Shown here piece by piece: positions 1-7,871 of a stretch of DNA of 64,000 nt. The DNA lies in the NCBI GenBank assembly GCA_947449315.1, contig CANFRC010000011.1:1-64000 (forward strand), in the 5' to 3' direction. Both the position numbers and the translations under genes were made by a program. Origin of the DNA: Bacteroidota bacterium. GTDB taxonomy: Bacteria; Bacteroidota; Bacteroidia; 2-12-FULL-35-15. The notes below the pieces were generated by a model. The model was not told where the DNA came from. It was given only the letters and a program-made list of their open reading frames with translations, and did no database searches. Numbering within the stretch: position 1 is the first letter of the stretch; each line of letters opens with the position of its first letter.

Positions 1-155
1 AATAGTTGTTCGGTACATTTCATCGGACACTGGTATTGTTCCTTTACAACTCCTGTTGGTGAGGCTTCCGGCTGTTTTGATTCTCCTTTACAACTTGTCA
101 GAAAAACAGAAAGAAGCAGAACAGAAGCACAAATGATCGAAATAGTTTTTTTCAT
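1..155 (-). CDS. Heavy-metal-binding-type lipoprotein, N-terminal part (cut by window start)
   Basis: Only the first 51 codons are present. They begin at an ATG (153-155, minus strand) and run off the window edge. The product starts with a basic residue pair, a hydrophobic stretch and a lipobox ending in LTSC (Cys22), so it should be a lipid-anchored periplasmic or outer-membrane protein. Residues 41-47 read YQCPMKC. This resembles the opening of the short heavy-metal-binding domain (YxCPM...C) found in many Bacteroidota lipoproteins and copper-efflux partners. The metal-binding role is inferred from that motif only, because the rest of the domain is outside the window. Confidence 0.6.
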   Translation of the reverse strand, partial: MKKTISIICASVLLLSVFLTSCKGESKQPEASPTGVVKEQYQCPMKCTEQL

Positions 156-232
156 TACTTGAAATAAATTTTTAATTATTCACTAAATTACATATTTTTA
201 TACGTGAATGAAATAAAATTAAAACTTAATAT

Positions 233-240
233 TATATTTG
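233..240 (+). promoter_or_regulatory. Candidate Bacteroidota -7 promoter box
   Basis: TATATTTG matches the Bacteroidota -7 consensus TAnnTTTG and lies 31 bases before the start codon at 272. I do not see a matching TTTG box about 20 bases further upstream, so the assignment rests on the -7 element and its position. Confidence 0.4.
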
Positions 241-271
241 TTGCTCAACATTACTAAATTTTTACGCTGCT

Positions 272-544
272 ATGAAAAAACATTTACTACTACTTTTACT
301 TTTTATTGGATTGTCTACTGCAGGATTTTCACAGGCAGCTGGAAAAGGAAGTGCTGAAAAGTCTAATAAATCAAAAGTAACACCTCATGTTCAGATGAGG
401 CATTTTCAAACAGCTCCGAAAGACCCAAAGATGAAACACAATGGAACTACTTATCGCAGAAAACAAAAAAATGCTTACAATGTAGATGGCGATGGCTATA
501 GCAACTCATCGGGGGGGAAAAGAAAAAGAAAGAAAAAAGCATAA
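272..544 (+). CDS. Small secreted, strongly basic protein of unknown function
   Basis: A 90-residue protein with a clear Sec signal peptide (residues 1 to about 21, ending GFSQA). The mature part of about 69 residues is rich in Lys, Arg, Asn, Ser and Gly and ends in a very basic GGKRKRKKKA-type tail. No known domain was recognised. The mature chain looks intrinsically disordered and would bind anionic partners such as lipopolysaccharide or nucleic acid, but that is inference. The gene stands alone with its own candidate promoter and a strong terminator just after the stop. A run of seven G residues (511-517) lies in the codons just before the basic tail. Confidence 0.65.
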   Translation: MKKHLLLLLLFIGLSTAGFSQAAGKGSAEKSNKSKVTPHVQMRHFQTAPKDPKMKHNGTTYRRKQKNAYNVDGDGYSNSSGGKRKRKKKA

Positions 545-550
545 CTCATA

Positions 551-582
551 AAAAAACGCTCACATTTCTGTGAGCGTTTTTT
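551..582. terminator. Bidirectional Rho-independent terminator
   Basis: An 8-bp perfect stem (CGCTCACA at 557-564, TGTGAGCG at 569-576) has a 4-base loop, an A-tract on the left and a T-tract on the right. It sits between the converging small secreted gene and the DUF3050 gene and can serve both. Confidence 0.9.
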
Positions 583-620
583 GTATGTGATAGTGATTAA
601 TTCGGGGCGAGAAATTCCAC

Positions 621-1421
621 CTATTGAATTGTGCTAGTAGCGGTTGTTTTTCTATTCAATATTTCTCTGTATGCTCCATCCCAAAGGTTAATTCGTTTTT
701 GCAAAGAGGCGATAGTTGCTTTTTCTGATTGGTCCCAAAATGCTTGATTTTCTCCACAAAGGTTTGCGGTCATTTGTAAAGCTAAATGACTGTGATGATC
801 TCCATCAACTTCTATATGTCTTTCCAGATAATATTTGAAAATTTCTATGCTGTCAGGAAAGTTGCTATGAATATCATTAACGATTGATACAAACATTCCT
901 GGTATTAAATCTTCACGTCCAAATGTAAAAATTGCTGATTGCAAATAATATTTATCGCTGTCAATTATATGAAACGTAAAGTCTACAAAATCTTTTGCTT
1001 CTAAGGGAGTTTGTGCAGATGCAAAAGCCGCCTTAAAGTTGCGCGTTTTTTTCAACTCTTCTATAAAGATTTCGATTTGAGAAGTTTCTGCCCCACATTG
1101 TTTCATGGCATCAATGTATAATTCGAAATGGCTTTTTCTGATGCCATTTAGATCAATGTCTGATTCTTCACCAACAACAATTTCGTTAATAAGGTGTCGT
1201 GTGTCAGCAGAGCCTTTTGGAAACCAAGGAACTGTTGTACATGTCAAATTGTTTTGGAGTGTTTTAAGTAAAGACATAAAATCCCAAACAGCATAAACAT
1301 GATATTGCATAAACACTTTCAAGTCGTCAATGTCTTTTATTACTGAATAAACTTTATGATTCATTATCTGTTGCCTTAGAGGCTCAATTGTCTTCCTAAT
1401 TTTTTCTATTTGTTCTGTCAT
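621..1421 (-). CDS. DUF3050 family protein (heme-oxygenase-like fold)
   Basis: A 266-residue soluble protein without signal peptide or membrane segment, recognised as DUF3050. Visible family features include the N-terminal segment around residues 38-50 (MQYHVYAVWDFMSLLK), a Trp-Phe-Pro loop after it, and the C-terminal ERHIEVDGDHHSHLA stretch with closely spaced His and Glu residues. That layout resembles the metal-binding helices of heme-oxygenase-like (TENA/HO-like) di-metal enzymes. The reaction is not established; oxidative chemistry on a small molecule is a reasonable guess from the fold. The gene is single and ends at the bidirectional terminator near 551-582. Confidence 0.8.
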   Translation of the reverse strand: MTEQIEKIRKTIEPLRQQIMNHKVYSVIKDIDDLKVFMQYHVYAVWDFMSLLKTLQNNLTCTTVPWFPKGSADTRHLINEIVVGEESDIDLNGIRKSHFELYIDAMKQCGAETSQIEIFIEELKKTRNFKAAFASAQTPLEAKDFVDFTFHIIDSDKYYLQSAIFTFGREDLIPGMFVSIVNDIHSNFPDSIEIFKYYLERHIEVDGDHHSHLALQMTANLCGENQAFWDQSEKATIASLQKRINLWDGAYREILNRKTTATSTIQ

Positions 1422-1708
1422 TCCTGAAGATTTTAATACTATTCTAACATTTTACTGCTGTTGAGGCTTGTTCACCTATTTTTTTTCTTTCCTCTGTTAG
1501 CTATGCCAACAGCAGACAATAGAGCAGATTAGAGGATACGTGAGCCGTTATTTAAAGGCAATTAATAAATTTTCACAAAAGCAGTTTCAAAAGTAATAAT
1601 AAAATGTACCAACGAACAAAGAAGCAATGATAAAGATCACTTGGTAAAACAGAAGGTTGTAATTGAAAGCGTGGTATATTTACTTTATAAAAAAGTATTT
1701 ATTAAAAA

Positions 1709-2203
1709 ATGAAACAACTCTATTTAGTGCGTCATGCAAAATCCGATTGGACCATGGAAGGGCTTTCGGACAAGGCTCGTCCTTTGAACTCACGCGGACA
1801 CAATGACGCGAAAACAATGGCTCGTGAATTAAAAAATAAAAAAATAATGCCCGATTTGATCATTTCAAGTCCAGCAATCAGAGCCATATCGACAGCGCTT
1901 ATATTTGCTGAAATTTTGAATTTCGATCTTTCAAAAATTGTGATCAATAAAACACTCTATGAATCCGGAGTCAAAGAATATGTAAAATGTGTTTCTGAAA
2001 TAGATCGTAATATAAAAACGATTCTGCTGTTTGGGCACAACCCTGTGATCACTGCTTATGCAAACAGTCTCACTACGTCATTTGCCGAAGAAATGTCCAC
2101 TTGTTGTATTGCTGGTATACAATCAAATACAAATGATTGGAATTTTTTTACAAATAAAACAAATCAATTAATCTATTACGATTACCCCAAAATGCATTCC
2201 TGA
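1709..2203 (+). CDS. SixA-like histidine phosphatase
   Basis: A 164-residue member of the histidine phosphatase (phosphoglycerate mutase-like) superfamily. The catalytic LVRHAKSDW motif is at residues 6-14 (His9 would carry the phosphate) and the second catalytic His is in LLFGHNPVI at about residue 114. Length and motifs fit SixA-type short phosphatases, which in E. coli act on phosphohistidine in phosphotransfer proteins. It is the first gene of a plus-strand run leading to ppk1 and ppx, so a link to phosphate or polyphosphate handling is possible but not shown. A TATATTTA sequence about 30 bases upstream could be its -7 box. Confidence 0.85.
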   Translation: MKQLYLVRHAKSDWTMEGLSDKARPLNSRGHNDAKTMARELKNKKIMPDLIISSPAIRAISTALIFAEILNFDLSKIVINKTLYESGVKEYVKCVSEIDRNIKTILLFGHNPVITAYANSLTTSFAEEMSTCCIAGIQSNTNDWNFFTNKTNQLIYYDYPKMHS

Positions 2204-2293
2204 AGGAGGGTTAATTAATTGTTAAGGTTTAGGTATTTATTCCATTGCAGCTTTTAATTTCAGATTTTCGTACACTCTAATAACTCAAAAAAA

Positions 2294-2575
2294 ATGAACA
2301 AAAAAGAACTTCGTAAAGCGCTTGAACTTTTATTGGTAAAATCCATAGAAGAAGTGCTGAACAAAAAAAACGGCCTAACGGCTAAAAAAATTAGAAAAAC
2401 AACGTTCGAAGCATCGAAAACGGTTGCAAAAAAATTCTATAAGTCTTTGAAAGAAGCCGCTAAGAAGCCCGCAAAAAAAGCTGTTCAATCAGCTCGTCCG
2501 ATTGGCTTAAAAAAAGTGGCGCCCGCAACAAAAAAATTAAGCCCTGCGAAAAAACCGTTGAAAAATAAAAAATAA
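2294..2575 (+). CDS. Lysine-rich histone H1-like DNA-binding protein
   Basis: A 93-residue protein with 27 lysines (29 percent). The first half has a helical pattern (residues 1-55), and the C-terminal tail has repeated PAKK/PATKK-type motifs like eukaryotic H1 or bacterial H1-like proteins (AlgP, HctA/B type). There is no signal peptide. The role is presumably nucleoid binding or binding of polyanions, inferred from composition. The stop lies 24 bases before the start of ppk1, so co-transcription with polyphosphate kinase is likely. Polyphosphate is known to bind lysine-rich nucleoid proteins, which makes this position notable. Confidence 0.7.
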   Translation: MNKKELRKALELLLVKSIEEVLNKKNGLTAKKIRKTTFEASKTVAKKFYKSLKEAAKKPAKKAVQSARPIGLKKVAPATKKLSPAKKPLKNKK

Positions 2576-2599
2576 ACTAAATGTATTGTTCTTGATTTT

Positions 2600-4660
2600 A
2601 TGATTCGAAAAAATATTGTATTAATAAATCGGGAGTTAAGCTGGTTATCTTTCAACGAGAGGGTATTGCAAGAAGCTGAAGATAAAACCGTTCCGCTGAT
2701 CGAACGTTTGAAGTTCTTAGGCATCTATTCCAGCAACCGAGACGAATTCTTTCGTGTGCGTGTAGCTACCCTTAAACGTGTAGTAAAACACCAGAAGAAA
2801 GCAGAAGAGCTGATGGGAGAAAACCCTGTTCGTTTGCTTGATAAAATTCAGAAAGCAGTAATAGATCAACAAAATAAATTTGAGCGCATTTATCAAGTAA
2901 TCATTAAGGAGCTTGAAAAAAAAAACGTATCAATACTGAATGAGAAACAATTAAATTCAGCTCAAGGCACTTTTGTAAAAGTTTATTTCAGAGAAAAAGT
3001 GATGCCTTCATTGTTCCCAATAATGCTGGATTCTTCTTCTCCTTTTCCATATTTAAAAGACAAATCCGGTTACCTGATCATTCGATTAGGCAGAAACGGA
3101 TCAACCAAAAAAAGTAAGTTTGCGCTTATTGAAGTCCCTACCGATGCGCATTCTAGATTTGTAGTTCTTCCAAAAGAAAAAGAAAAAAACTGTATTGTAT
3201 TATTAGATGATGTTATTCGTTTTTGTTTGGAAGATGTTTTTCCAAACTTTGAACACGACTACATGGAAGCTTATAACATTAAGCTAACCAGAGATGCAGA
3301 GATTGACATGGACAATGATCTTACAAAAAGTTTTGTAGAGAAAATTTCCAAAGGTCTGAAAGCAAGAAAAAAAGGACAGCCTGTTCGCATCGTTTATGAC
3401 AGCGCTATACCGGCTGATATGCTTGATTTTATCATGAAAAAAATCAAGTTGGGAAAAGAAGACAACCCAATACCTGGTGGAAGATATCATAATTTCAAAG
3501 ATTTTATTTCTTTCCCAAAAATAGGTAACGCGGAGTTAAGCTATCAGAAAACGGAACCACTAAAACATCCGGATCTGAAAGATCAACCAAGCATCTTTAA
3601 AGTTATCAAAAAAATGGATGTGATGCTTACTTATCCGTATCAATCCTACGAACACATTATCGATTTTTTAAGAGAAGCGTCTATCGATCCGAAAGTACAA
3701 AGTATCAAGATTACCCTGTATCGCGTTGCAAAGAACTCAAACGTTGTAAAGGCGTTGATCAATGCTATAAAAAACGGGAAACAAGTTACGGCCATTATTG
3801 AATTGCAAGCCCGATTTGATGAAGAAGCAAATATTTATTGGGCTGGAAAACTTCAAGAAGAAGGCGCCAATATAATTTATGGTGTTCAGGGTTTAAAGGT
3901 GCACTCAAAAATGTTCCTTATATCCAGAAAAGAAAACGGACAAATCAATCAGTATGCCCACATAGGAACAGGAAATTTTAATGGTGATACCGCACGCATA
4001 TATACAGACCATACCATACTGACTGCAGATAAAAAAATTACCGAAGAAGTAGAAAAAGTTTTTACATTTTATTCCGATAATTTTAAGGGAGGGAGCTATA
4101 GGCACTTGCTGGTGTCTCCTTTTTTTATGCGCAAACGATTGACACAACTTATCAACAAAGAAATTCAAAACGCCAAAGCAAACAAACCGGCATCTATCAT
4201 ATTGAAATTAAATAATTTGGTAGACTCGGAAATGATCAAAAAATTATACGAGGCTAGTTCCGAAGGAGTAAAAATAAAACTAATAATAAGAGGAATCTGC
4301 TCATTAGTAGCTGGAGTAAAGGGCTTAAGCGACAATATCGAAACAATTAGTATTGTAGACAAATTTCTAGAGCATAGCAGAGTGTTCATATTTAATAACG
4401 GAGGAGATGAAAAATACTTTATATCTTCGGCCGACTGGATGACCCGAAATTTAGATCATCGCTCGGAAGTTGCAGTGCCTATTTACGATAAAAAGATTCA
4501 AAAACAATTAAAAGAAATTATCGATTTGCTTTGGGCAGATAATACAAAGGCGAGAATACTGGGAAGCAAACAGGATAATGAGTACAGAAAGTCGGCCGGA
4601 AAAGTAAAGATCCGTTCGCAAGAAGCTATTTATAATTTATTCAAAAACGTAAAGCATTAA
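2600..4660 (+). CDS. ppk1: Polyphosphate kinase 1
   Basis: A 686-residue cytoplasmic or membrane-associated enzyme that makes long-chain polyphosphate from ATP. The N-terminal domain starts with the typical RELSWLSFNERVLQEA segment. Both catalytic histidines are visible at the positions used in E. coli numbering: His435 in LKVHSKMF (phosphorylated intermediate) and His592 in EHSRVF. The middle phospholipase D-like part contains HIGTGNFNGDTARIYTD. Length is full. The exopolyphosphatase gene follows after only 6 bases, giving a synthesis/degradation pair in one transcript. Confidence 0.97.
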   Translation: MIRKNIVLINRELSWLSFNERVLQEAEDKTVPLIERLKFLGIYSSNRDEFFRVRVATLKRVVKHQKKAEELMGENPVRLLDKIQKAVIDQQNKFERIYQVIIKELEKKNVSILNEKQLNSAQGTFVKVYFREKVMPSLFPIMLDSSSPFPYLKDKSGYLIIRLGRNGSTKKSKFALIEVPTDAHSRFVVLPKEKEKNCIVLLDDVIRFCLEDVFPNFEHDYMEAYNIKLTRDAEIDMDNDLTKSFVEKISKGLKARKKGQPVRIVYDSAIPADMLDFIMKKIKLGKEDNPIPGGRYHNFKDFISFPKIGNAELSYQKTEPLKHPDLKDQPSIFKVIKKMDVMLTYPYQSYEHIIDFLREASIDPKVQSIKITLYRVAKNSNVVKALINAIKNGKQVTAIIELQARFDEEANIYWAGKLQEEGANIIYGVQGLKVHSKMFLISRKENGQINQYAHIGTGNFNGDTARIYTDHTILTADKKITEEVEKVFTFYSDNFKGGSYRHLLVSPFFMRKRLTQLINKEIQNAKANKPASIILKLNNLVDSEMIKKLYEASSEGVKIKLIIRGICSLVAGVKGLSDNIETISIVDKFLEHSRVFIFNNGGDEKYFISSADWMTRNLDHRSEVAVPIYDKKIQKQLKEIIDLLWADNTKARILGSKQDNEYRKSAGKVKIRSQEAIYNLFKNVKH

Positions 4661-4666
4661 AGACAA

Positions 4667-5566
4667 TTGAAATTTGCAGCAATCGACATAGGTTCCAACG
4701 CAGTAAGACTTTTGTTTTGCAACGTTTATGACGACAACGGCAAGATCTCATTCAAAAAAGCAGAACTCATCCGAGTGCCAATCCGTTTAGGTGAAGACTC
4801 CTTTTTAAACGGAAAAATTTCAACAAAAAAAGCCGACAAATTAGTAACTGCCATGAAGGCATTTAAAAATTTGATTGATGTATATGATGCGATCGACTAT
4901 CGTGCATGCGCTACATCCGCTATGCGCGATGCTGATAATAGATATGATGTTGTTCAACGCGTGAGAAAAGAGGCGGGAATAAAAATTGAAATTATTGATG
5001 GTAAGACAGAGGCCGATATCATTTACGCAAATCATATTGAAGAACATTTAGATAAGAGCAACAATTATTTATACATTGATATTGGAGGGGGGAGCACCGA
5101 AATAACCTTGTTTTCAAAAAACAAAGCTGTTGTTTCCCAATCTTTCAACATCGGAACGATACGAATGCTTCACAATAAAATTGAAAAAGAATATTGGACC
5201 TATTTTAAAAACTGGGTGGAAGAAATTACCAAAGGGTACAAACCTTTGATTGCAATTGGTTCCGGGGGAAACATCAATAAACTTTTTAAGATGTCGGACA
5301 GAAAACCAAACAAAGCTTTGCCTACTGAAAAACTAAAAGGTATTTATGATGTATTGGAATCCTATTCGTATGAAGAGCGTGTAAAAATTCTTGGGCTTAA
5401 TCCCGACCGCGCCGATGTAATTATTCCTGCTTCAAAAATATTATTGACCATTCTTAAAAAGGCAGCTATTGAAAAAGTAATCGTTCCTCAAATCGGGCTA
5501 TCCGATGGTATTGTGCATCAACTTTATGAAAAGTACAAAGAGAAAAAATTAGCAGAACAGGGTTAG
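4667..5566 (+). CDS. ppx: Exopolyphosphatase, Ppx/GppA family
   Basis: A 299-residue protein of the ASKHA fold that removes terminal phosphate from polyphosphate (or from pppGpp). Motifs seen are AIDIGSNAVRLL at residues 5-16, ACATSAMRDA near residue 82, and YIDIGGGSTEIT near residue 138. It is the short Bacteroidota form of about 300 residues that lacks the C-terminal HD-type domain of E. coli Ppx. The start is TTG at 4667, six bases after the ppk1 stop; no ATG fits because the DIGS motif lies right at the N-terminus. It is translationally coupled to ppk1, and whether it prefers polyphosphate or pppGpp cannot be told from sequence. Confidence 0.92.
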   Translation: MKFAAIDIGSNAVRLLFCNVYDDNGKISFKKAELIRVPIRLGEDSFLNGKISTKKADKLVTAMKAFKNLIDVYDAIDYRACATSAMRDADNRYDVVQRVRKEAGIKIEIIDGKTEADIIYANHIEEHLDKSNNYLYIDIGGGSTEITLFSKNKAVVSQSFNIGTIRMLHNKIEKEYWTYFKNWVEEITKGYKPLIAIGSGGNINKLFKMSDRKPNKALPTEKLKGIYDVLESYSYEERVKILGLNPDRADVIIPASKILLTILKKAAIEKVIVPQIGLSDGIVHQLYEKYKEKKLAEQG

Positions 5567-5607
5567 TGCAATCAAGGGAGCGCTTTTATATTTTTTTGAG
5601 AACTATT

Positions 5608-6528
5608 TCAGGAATCACATAAATTTTTTAAGGCTGCCTCAACTGTCGGATATTTAAATTCAAAGCCTTCCTTTACCAATTTTGTAGGGACCACTTTTCT
5701 GCTTTTCAAAATCAGTTCCGTCTCTGTTCTTATAAAAAAAGCACCGATTTCCAACATCCATTTTGTTGCGGGCAACCCTATTCTTACATGCAATTGCTTT
5801 CTCAGCAAGGACATAAAATGATTATTGGTAATGGGATGTGGGGCAGCAAAATTATACGCGCCTGAAGCGTTATCGTGTTCAATCAACCAAAATATAGCAT
5901 TCAAAAAATCTTCTTCATGTATCCAACTGATAAATTGTTTTCCGCTTCCCATCTTTCCTCCCAGCCCTAACCTTGTTAGCTTCGACAAAACAGGCATTAC
6001 ACCTCCTCCTTTCCCTAAGACCATCGAAATGCGTATTGCTACTTTTCTAGTATTAGGAGTTATCACTTCGTTGAAGCTTTGCTCCCACAATTTGCAAACC
6101 TCCACAGAAAAGCCCGATCCGATGTCTCCTGAAAATTCATCCATAAATTTTTCTTCCGAGTAACCGTAAATGGTAGCAGAAGCACTATTTAACCATACAT
6201 GCGGAGGGTTTTTGGTTTTGTTTATCGCCTGGCCCAATACTTTTGTTGCGTTTATTCTGGAGGAAATAATTTCTGCTTTGTTCTTTTCATTGTACCTACA
6301 ATCAACGCTTCTTCCGGTAAGATTGATCAGCACGTCGGCCCCCTCGAACGAATTTGCCCAATCACCAATTGTTGTCCCGTCCCAATTTATATAAGTGATG
6401 TTTTTTTGTTTTCGGGATGCGCCTCTCGTCAAAACAATAATTTCAGTTCCCGAAGTGTTAAACCTGTCATTGATCGCTTGGCCAAGAAAACCTGTTCCTC
6501 CAGCCAAAATAATTTTTTTTATTTTCAT
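5608..6528 (-). CDS. TIGR01777 family NAD(P)-binding epimerase-like protein
   Basis: An extended short-chain dehydrogenase-like protein with an N-terminal GGTGFLGQ nucleotide-binding motif, a LINLTGRSVDCRYN stretch characteristic of the YfcH/SDR39U1 group (TIGR01777), and a C-terminal DUF1731-type end with KSRKVVPTKLVKEGFEFKYPT. The substrate is unknown for the family. I prefer the ATG at 6528 because it gives the usual distance to the Rossmann motif; an ATG three codons earlier (6537) directly abuts the U-tract of a terminator hairpin. The gene converges with ppx, whose stop lies 41 bases away. Confidence 0.88.
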   Translation of the reverse strand: MKIKKIILAGGTGFLGQAINDRFNTSGTEIIVLTRGASRKQKNITYINWDGTTIGDWANSFEGADVLINLTGRSVDCRYNEKNKAEIISSRINATKVLGQAINKTKNPPHVWLNSASATIYGYSEEKFMDEFSGDIGSGFSVEVCKLWEQSFNEVITPNTRKVAIRISMVLGKGGGVMPVLSKLTRLGLGGKMGSGKQFISWIHEEDFLNAIFWLIEHDNASGAYNFAAPHPITNNHFMSLLRKQLHVRIGLPATKWMLEIGAFFIRTETELILKSRKVVPTKLVKEGFEFKYPTVEAALKNLCDS

Positions 6529-6537
6529 AATTTTCAT

Positions 6538-6568
6538 AAAAAACCCCGAAGAAATCTTCGGGGTTTTT
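6538..6568. terminator. Terminator hairpin immediately before the epimerase start
   Basis: A strong GC-rich stem (CCCCGAAGA at 6544-6552, TCTTCGGGG at 6555-6563) with A/T tracts on both sides has the form of a bidirectional Rho-independent terminator. On the minus strand it would end the transcript of the sigma/anti-sigma operon about 330 bases after its last stop. Its U-tract touches the first possible ATG of the epimerase gene. Confidence 0.8.
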
Positions 6569-6733
6569 GTTGGTTTAATAAACGTTCGTCGTAGTTTTTT
6601 TCATTCAATCAAAAATGCTATTTGTTTGCTCGATACAAATATAAAAAACAAAAGGGCATCATAACTAATTTTTAGTTCTAATGCCTCTTCTGTTAGTGAG
6701 CCTGTTGGAGTAGCAACATGGTATACAATTCTA
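6569..6733. other. Non-coding remainder of the 6538-6894 gap
   Basis: I see no gene, RNA or repeat here. The gap between the epimerase and the anti-sigma-like gene holds the terminator hairpin at one end and a short decayed coding remnant at the other; this stretch lies between them. Confidence 0.5.
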
Positions 6734-6885
6734 TTAATTTACAAAACACATTTTAGGAACATCGGTAACAAAAACCGTGAATGTAGAGGTGGTAGAACTA
6801 AAAACAGGATTAATATTTTGGGAATTTTCAGCGCCTGACGTTGGACCAAGCCTAACCAATTCCTTCCCGATGCTCCAAAAACTGT
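6734..6885 (-). pseudogene. Decayed remnant of a secreted PKD/adhesin-type repeat
   Basis: About 50 codons read in one minus-strand frame give a sequence with the pattern GPTSG...NINPVFSSTT and STFTVFVTDVP, ending at a TAA (6734-6736). This matches the rhythm of the WSPxxGLSNPNixNPxasPtTTTTYTVTVTD repeats of Bacteroidota secreted proteins, two of which are present in the large cargo protein at 18488. There is no start codon and no signal sequence, and it begins almost directly after the anti-sigma-like gene in a different frame. I read it as a leftover of a lost gene or of an earlier, longer C-terminus. Confidence 0.45.
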
Positions 6886-6894
6886 GTTGTTTTT

Positions 6895-7869
6895 TTATCT
6901 CGTTAATTTAATTTTTCCTTTTGCTTCTAATTTTTTTCCATCGGCCCCTGTTGCAGAGACAATGTATAAATACAACCCTTCTTTCGCTTTGGCCCCTGTT
7001 AAGGTTGTGCCATCCCATTTGCCATTGATGCCGATATAATCGTAGACAACATTTCCTTTCGTATCATAAACGGTGGCATTCATATTAACAATGTTTTTAC
7101 TTGTGAATGTAAATACATCTTCTTTCCCATCTCCGTTAGGAGAAAATTCCGAAGGCATAGAAGCTAAAGATGAGTTTCCGGTTACTTCTATTTTCAAACT
7201 GTCAATCGCCGCTTTTCCATCAGGACCAATTGAGTTAAGCGTTATCGTATACAATCCGGGAACATCAAACACTTTTATTGGGTTTGAACCAGTAATTGAT
7301 TTTGTTCCATCGTTAAACGACCATTTATTTATTTTTCCTGTTCCAATATTTGAAAGGTTAACGATTAAAGGAACGGCTCCGCCTATGCAGCTAGAGGAAA
7401 TGGAAGCGACACGGTCTTCAGAGAATGCACTTAATTCCTTTTGTACCAATTTTTTATTTTTTACCGAAACAGGAACTTGATTTTTTACTGGCTTTTTTTC
7501 CGTGTTATCAACTACTTCTTCTTTTGTTATATTCGTTGGAGTTGCTATTGTATTTTTAATTTCATCTACACGAATAGGTGCTGGTTTCTCTGCGATTTGT
7601 TTTGTTGGGGTTTCGGTAATTGGTTTAACTATTTCTGTTTTGTTTCCTGAGTAGTTCATAACTAATACGGTACCTACAACAGTCGCTGCAGAAGACACAA
7701 TAGCAACAATGGTATTGGTTCCAATTTTATTCAAAAGCATCTTTGCTAACGCTCCCACACCTGCACCTTTAAGGCCTGTCTGAATGTTCTTCCATACACT
7801 CGGATTTACTTCCGCTTCGAAGTTTTCGAATGATTTCTTAAACATATCTTCTAATTCATTTTCCTTCAT
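6895..7869 (-). CDS. Anti-sigma-like membrane protein with PKD domain and T9SS type B-like C-terminal domain
   Basis: A 324-residue protein. Residues 1-50 are cytoplasmic and charged, with a short FxxFExxVxPSVWKNIQ-type segment seen at the start of Bacteroidota anti-sigma-like proteins. One membrane helix spans about 52-71, followed by a Thr/Pro/Lys-rich linker (75-145). Next are a PKD-like domain (about 155-230, WSFNDG core) and a domain beginning SEFSPNGDGKEDVFTF (239-324) that is typical of gliding-motility/T9SS type B C-terminal domains. The start lies 2 bases after the stop of the ECF sigma gene, so it is very probably that factor's regulator. There is no cleavable signal peptide, so the sorting-type domain would face the periplasm on an inner-membrane anchor. 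Confidence 0.82.
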   Translation of the reverse strand: MKENELEDMFKKSFENFEAEVNPSVWKNIQTGLKGAGVGALAKMLLNKIGTNTIVAIVSSAATVVGTVLVMNYSGNKTEIVKPITETPTKQIAEKPAPIRVDEIKNTIATPTNITKEEVVDNTEKKPVKNQVPVSVKNKKLVQKELSAFSEDRVASISSSCIGGAVPLIVNLSNIGTGKINKWSFNDGTKSITGSNPIKVFDVPGLYTITLNSIGPDGKAAIDSLKIEVTGNSSLASMPSEFSPNGDGKEDVFTFTSKNIVNMNATVYDTKGNVVYDYIGINGKWDGTTLTGAKAKEGLYLYIVSATGADGKKLEAKGKIKLTR

Positions 7870-7871
7870 TT

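Noticed and set aside
1422-1708. tRNA or small RNA gene in the gap before the SixA-like gene
   Set aside because: No T-arm signature, cloverleaf or terminator could be found by eye.
6538-6568. Riboswitch upstream of the epimerase
   Set aside because: Only a simple terminator hairpin is visible, with no alternative anti-terminator or known aptamer pattern.
6170-6664. Several plus-strand frames opposite the epimerase gene
   Set aside because: They overlap the epimerase gene and the terminator hairpin and have no protein-like pattern.
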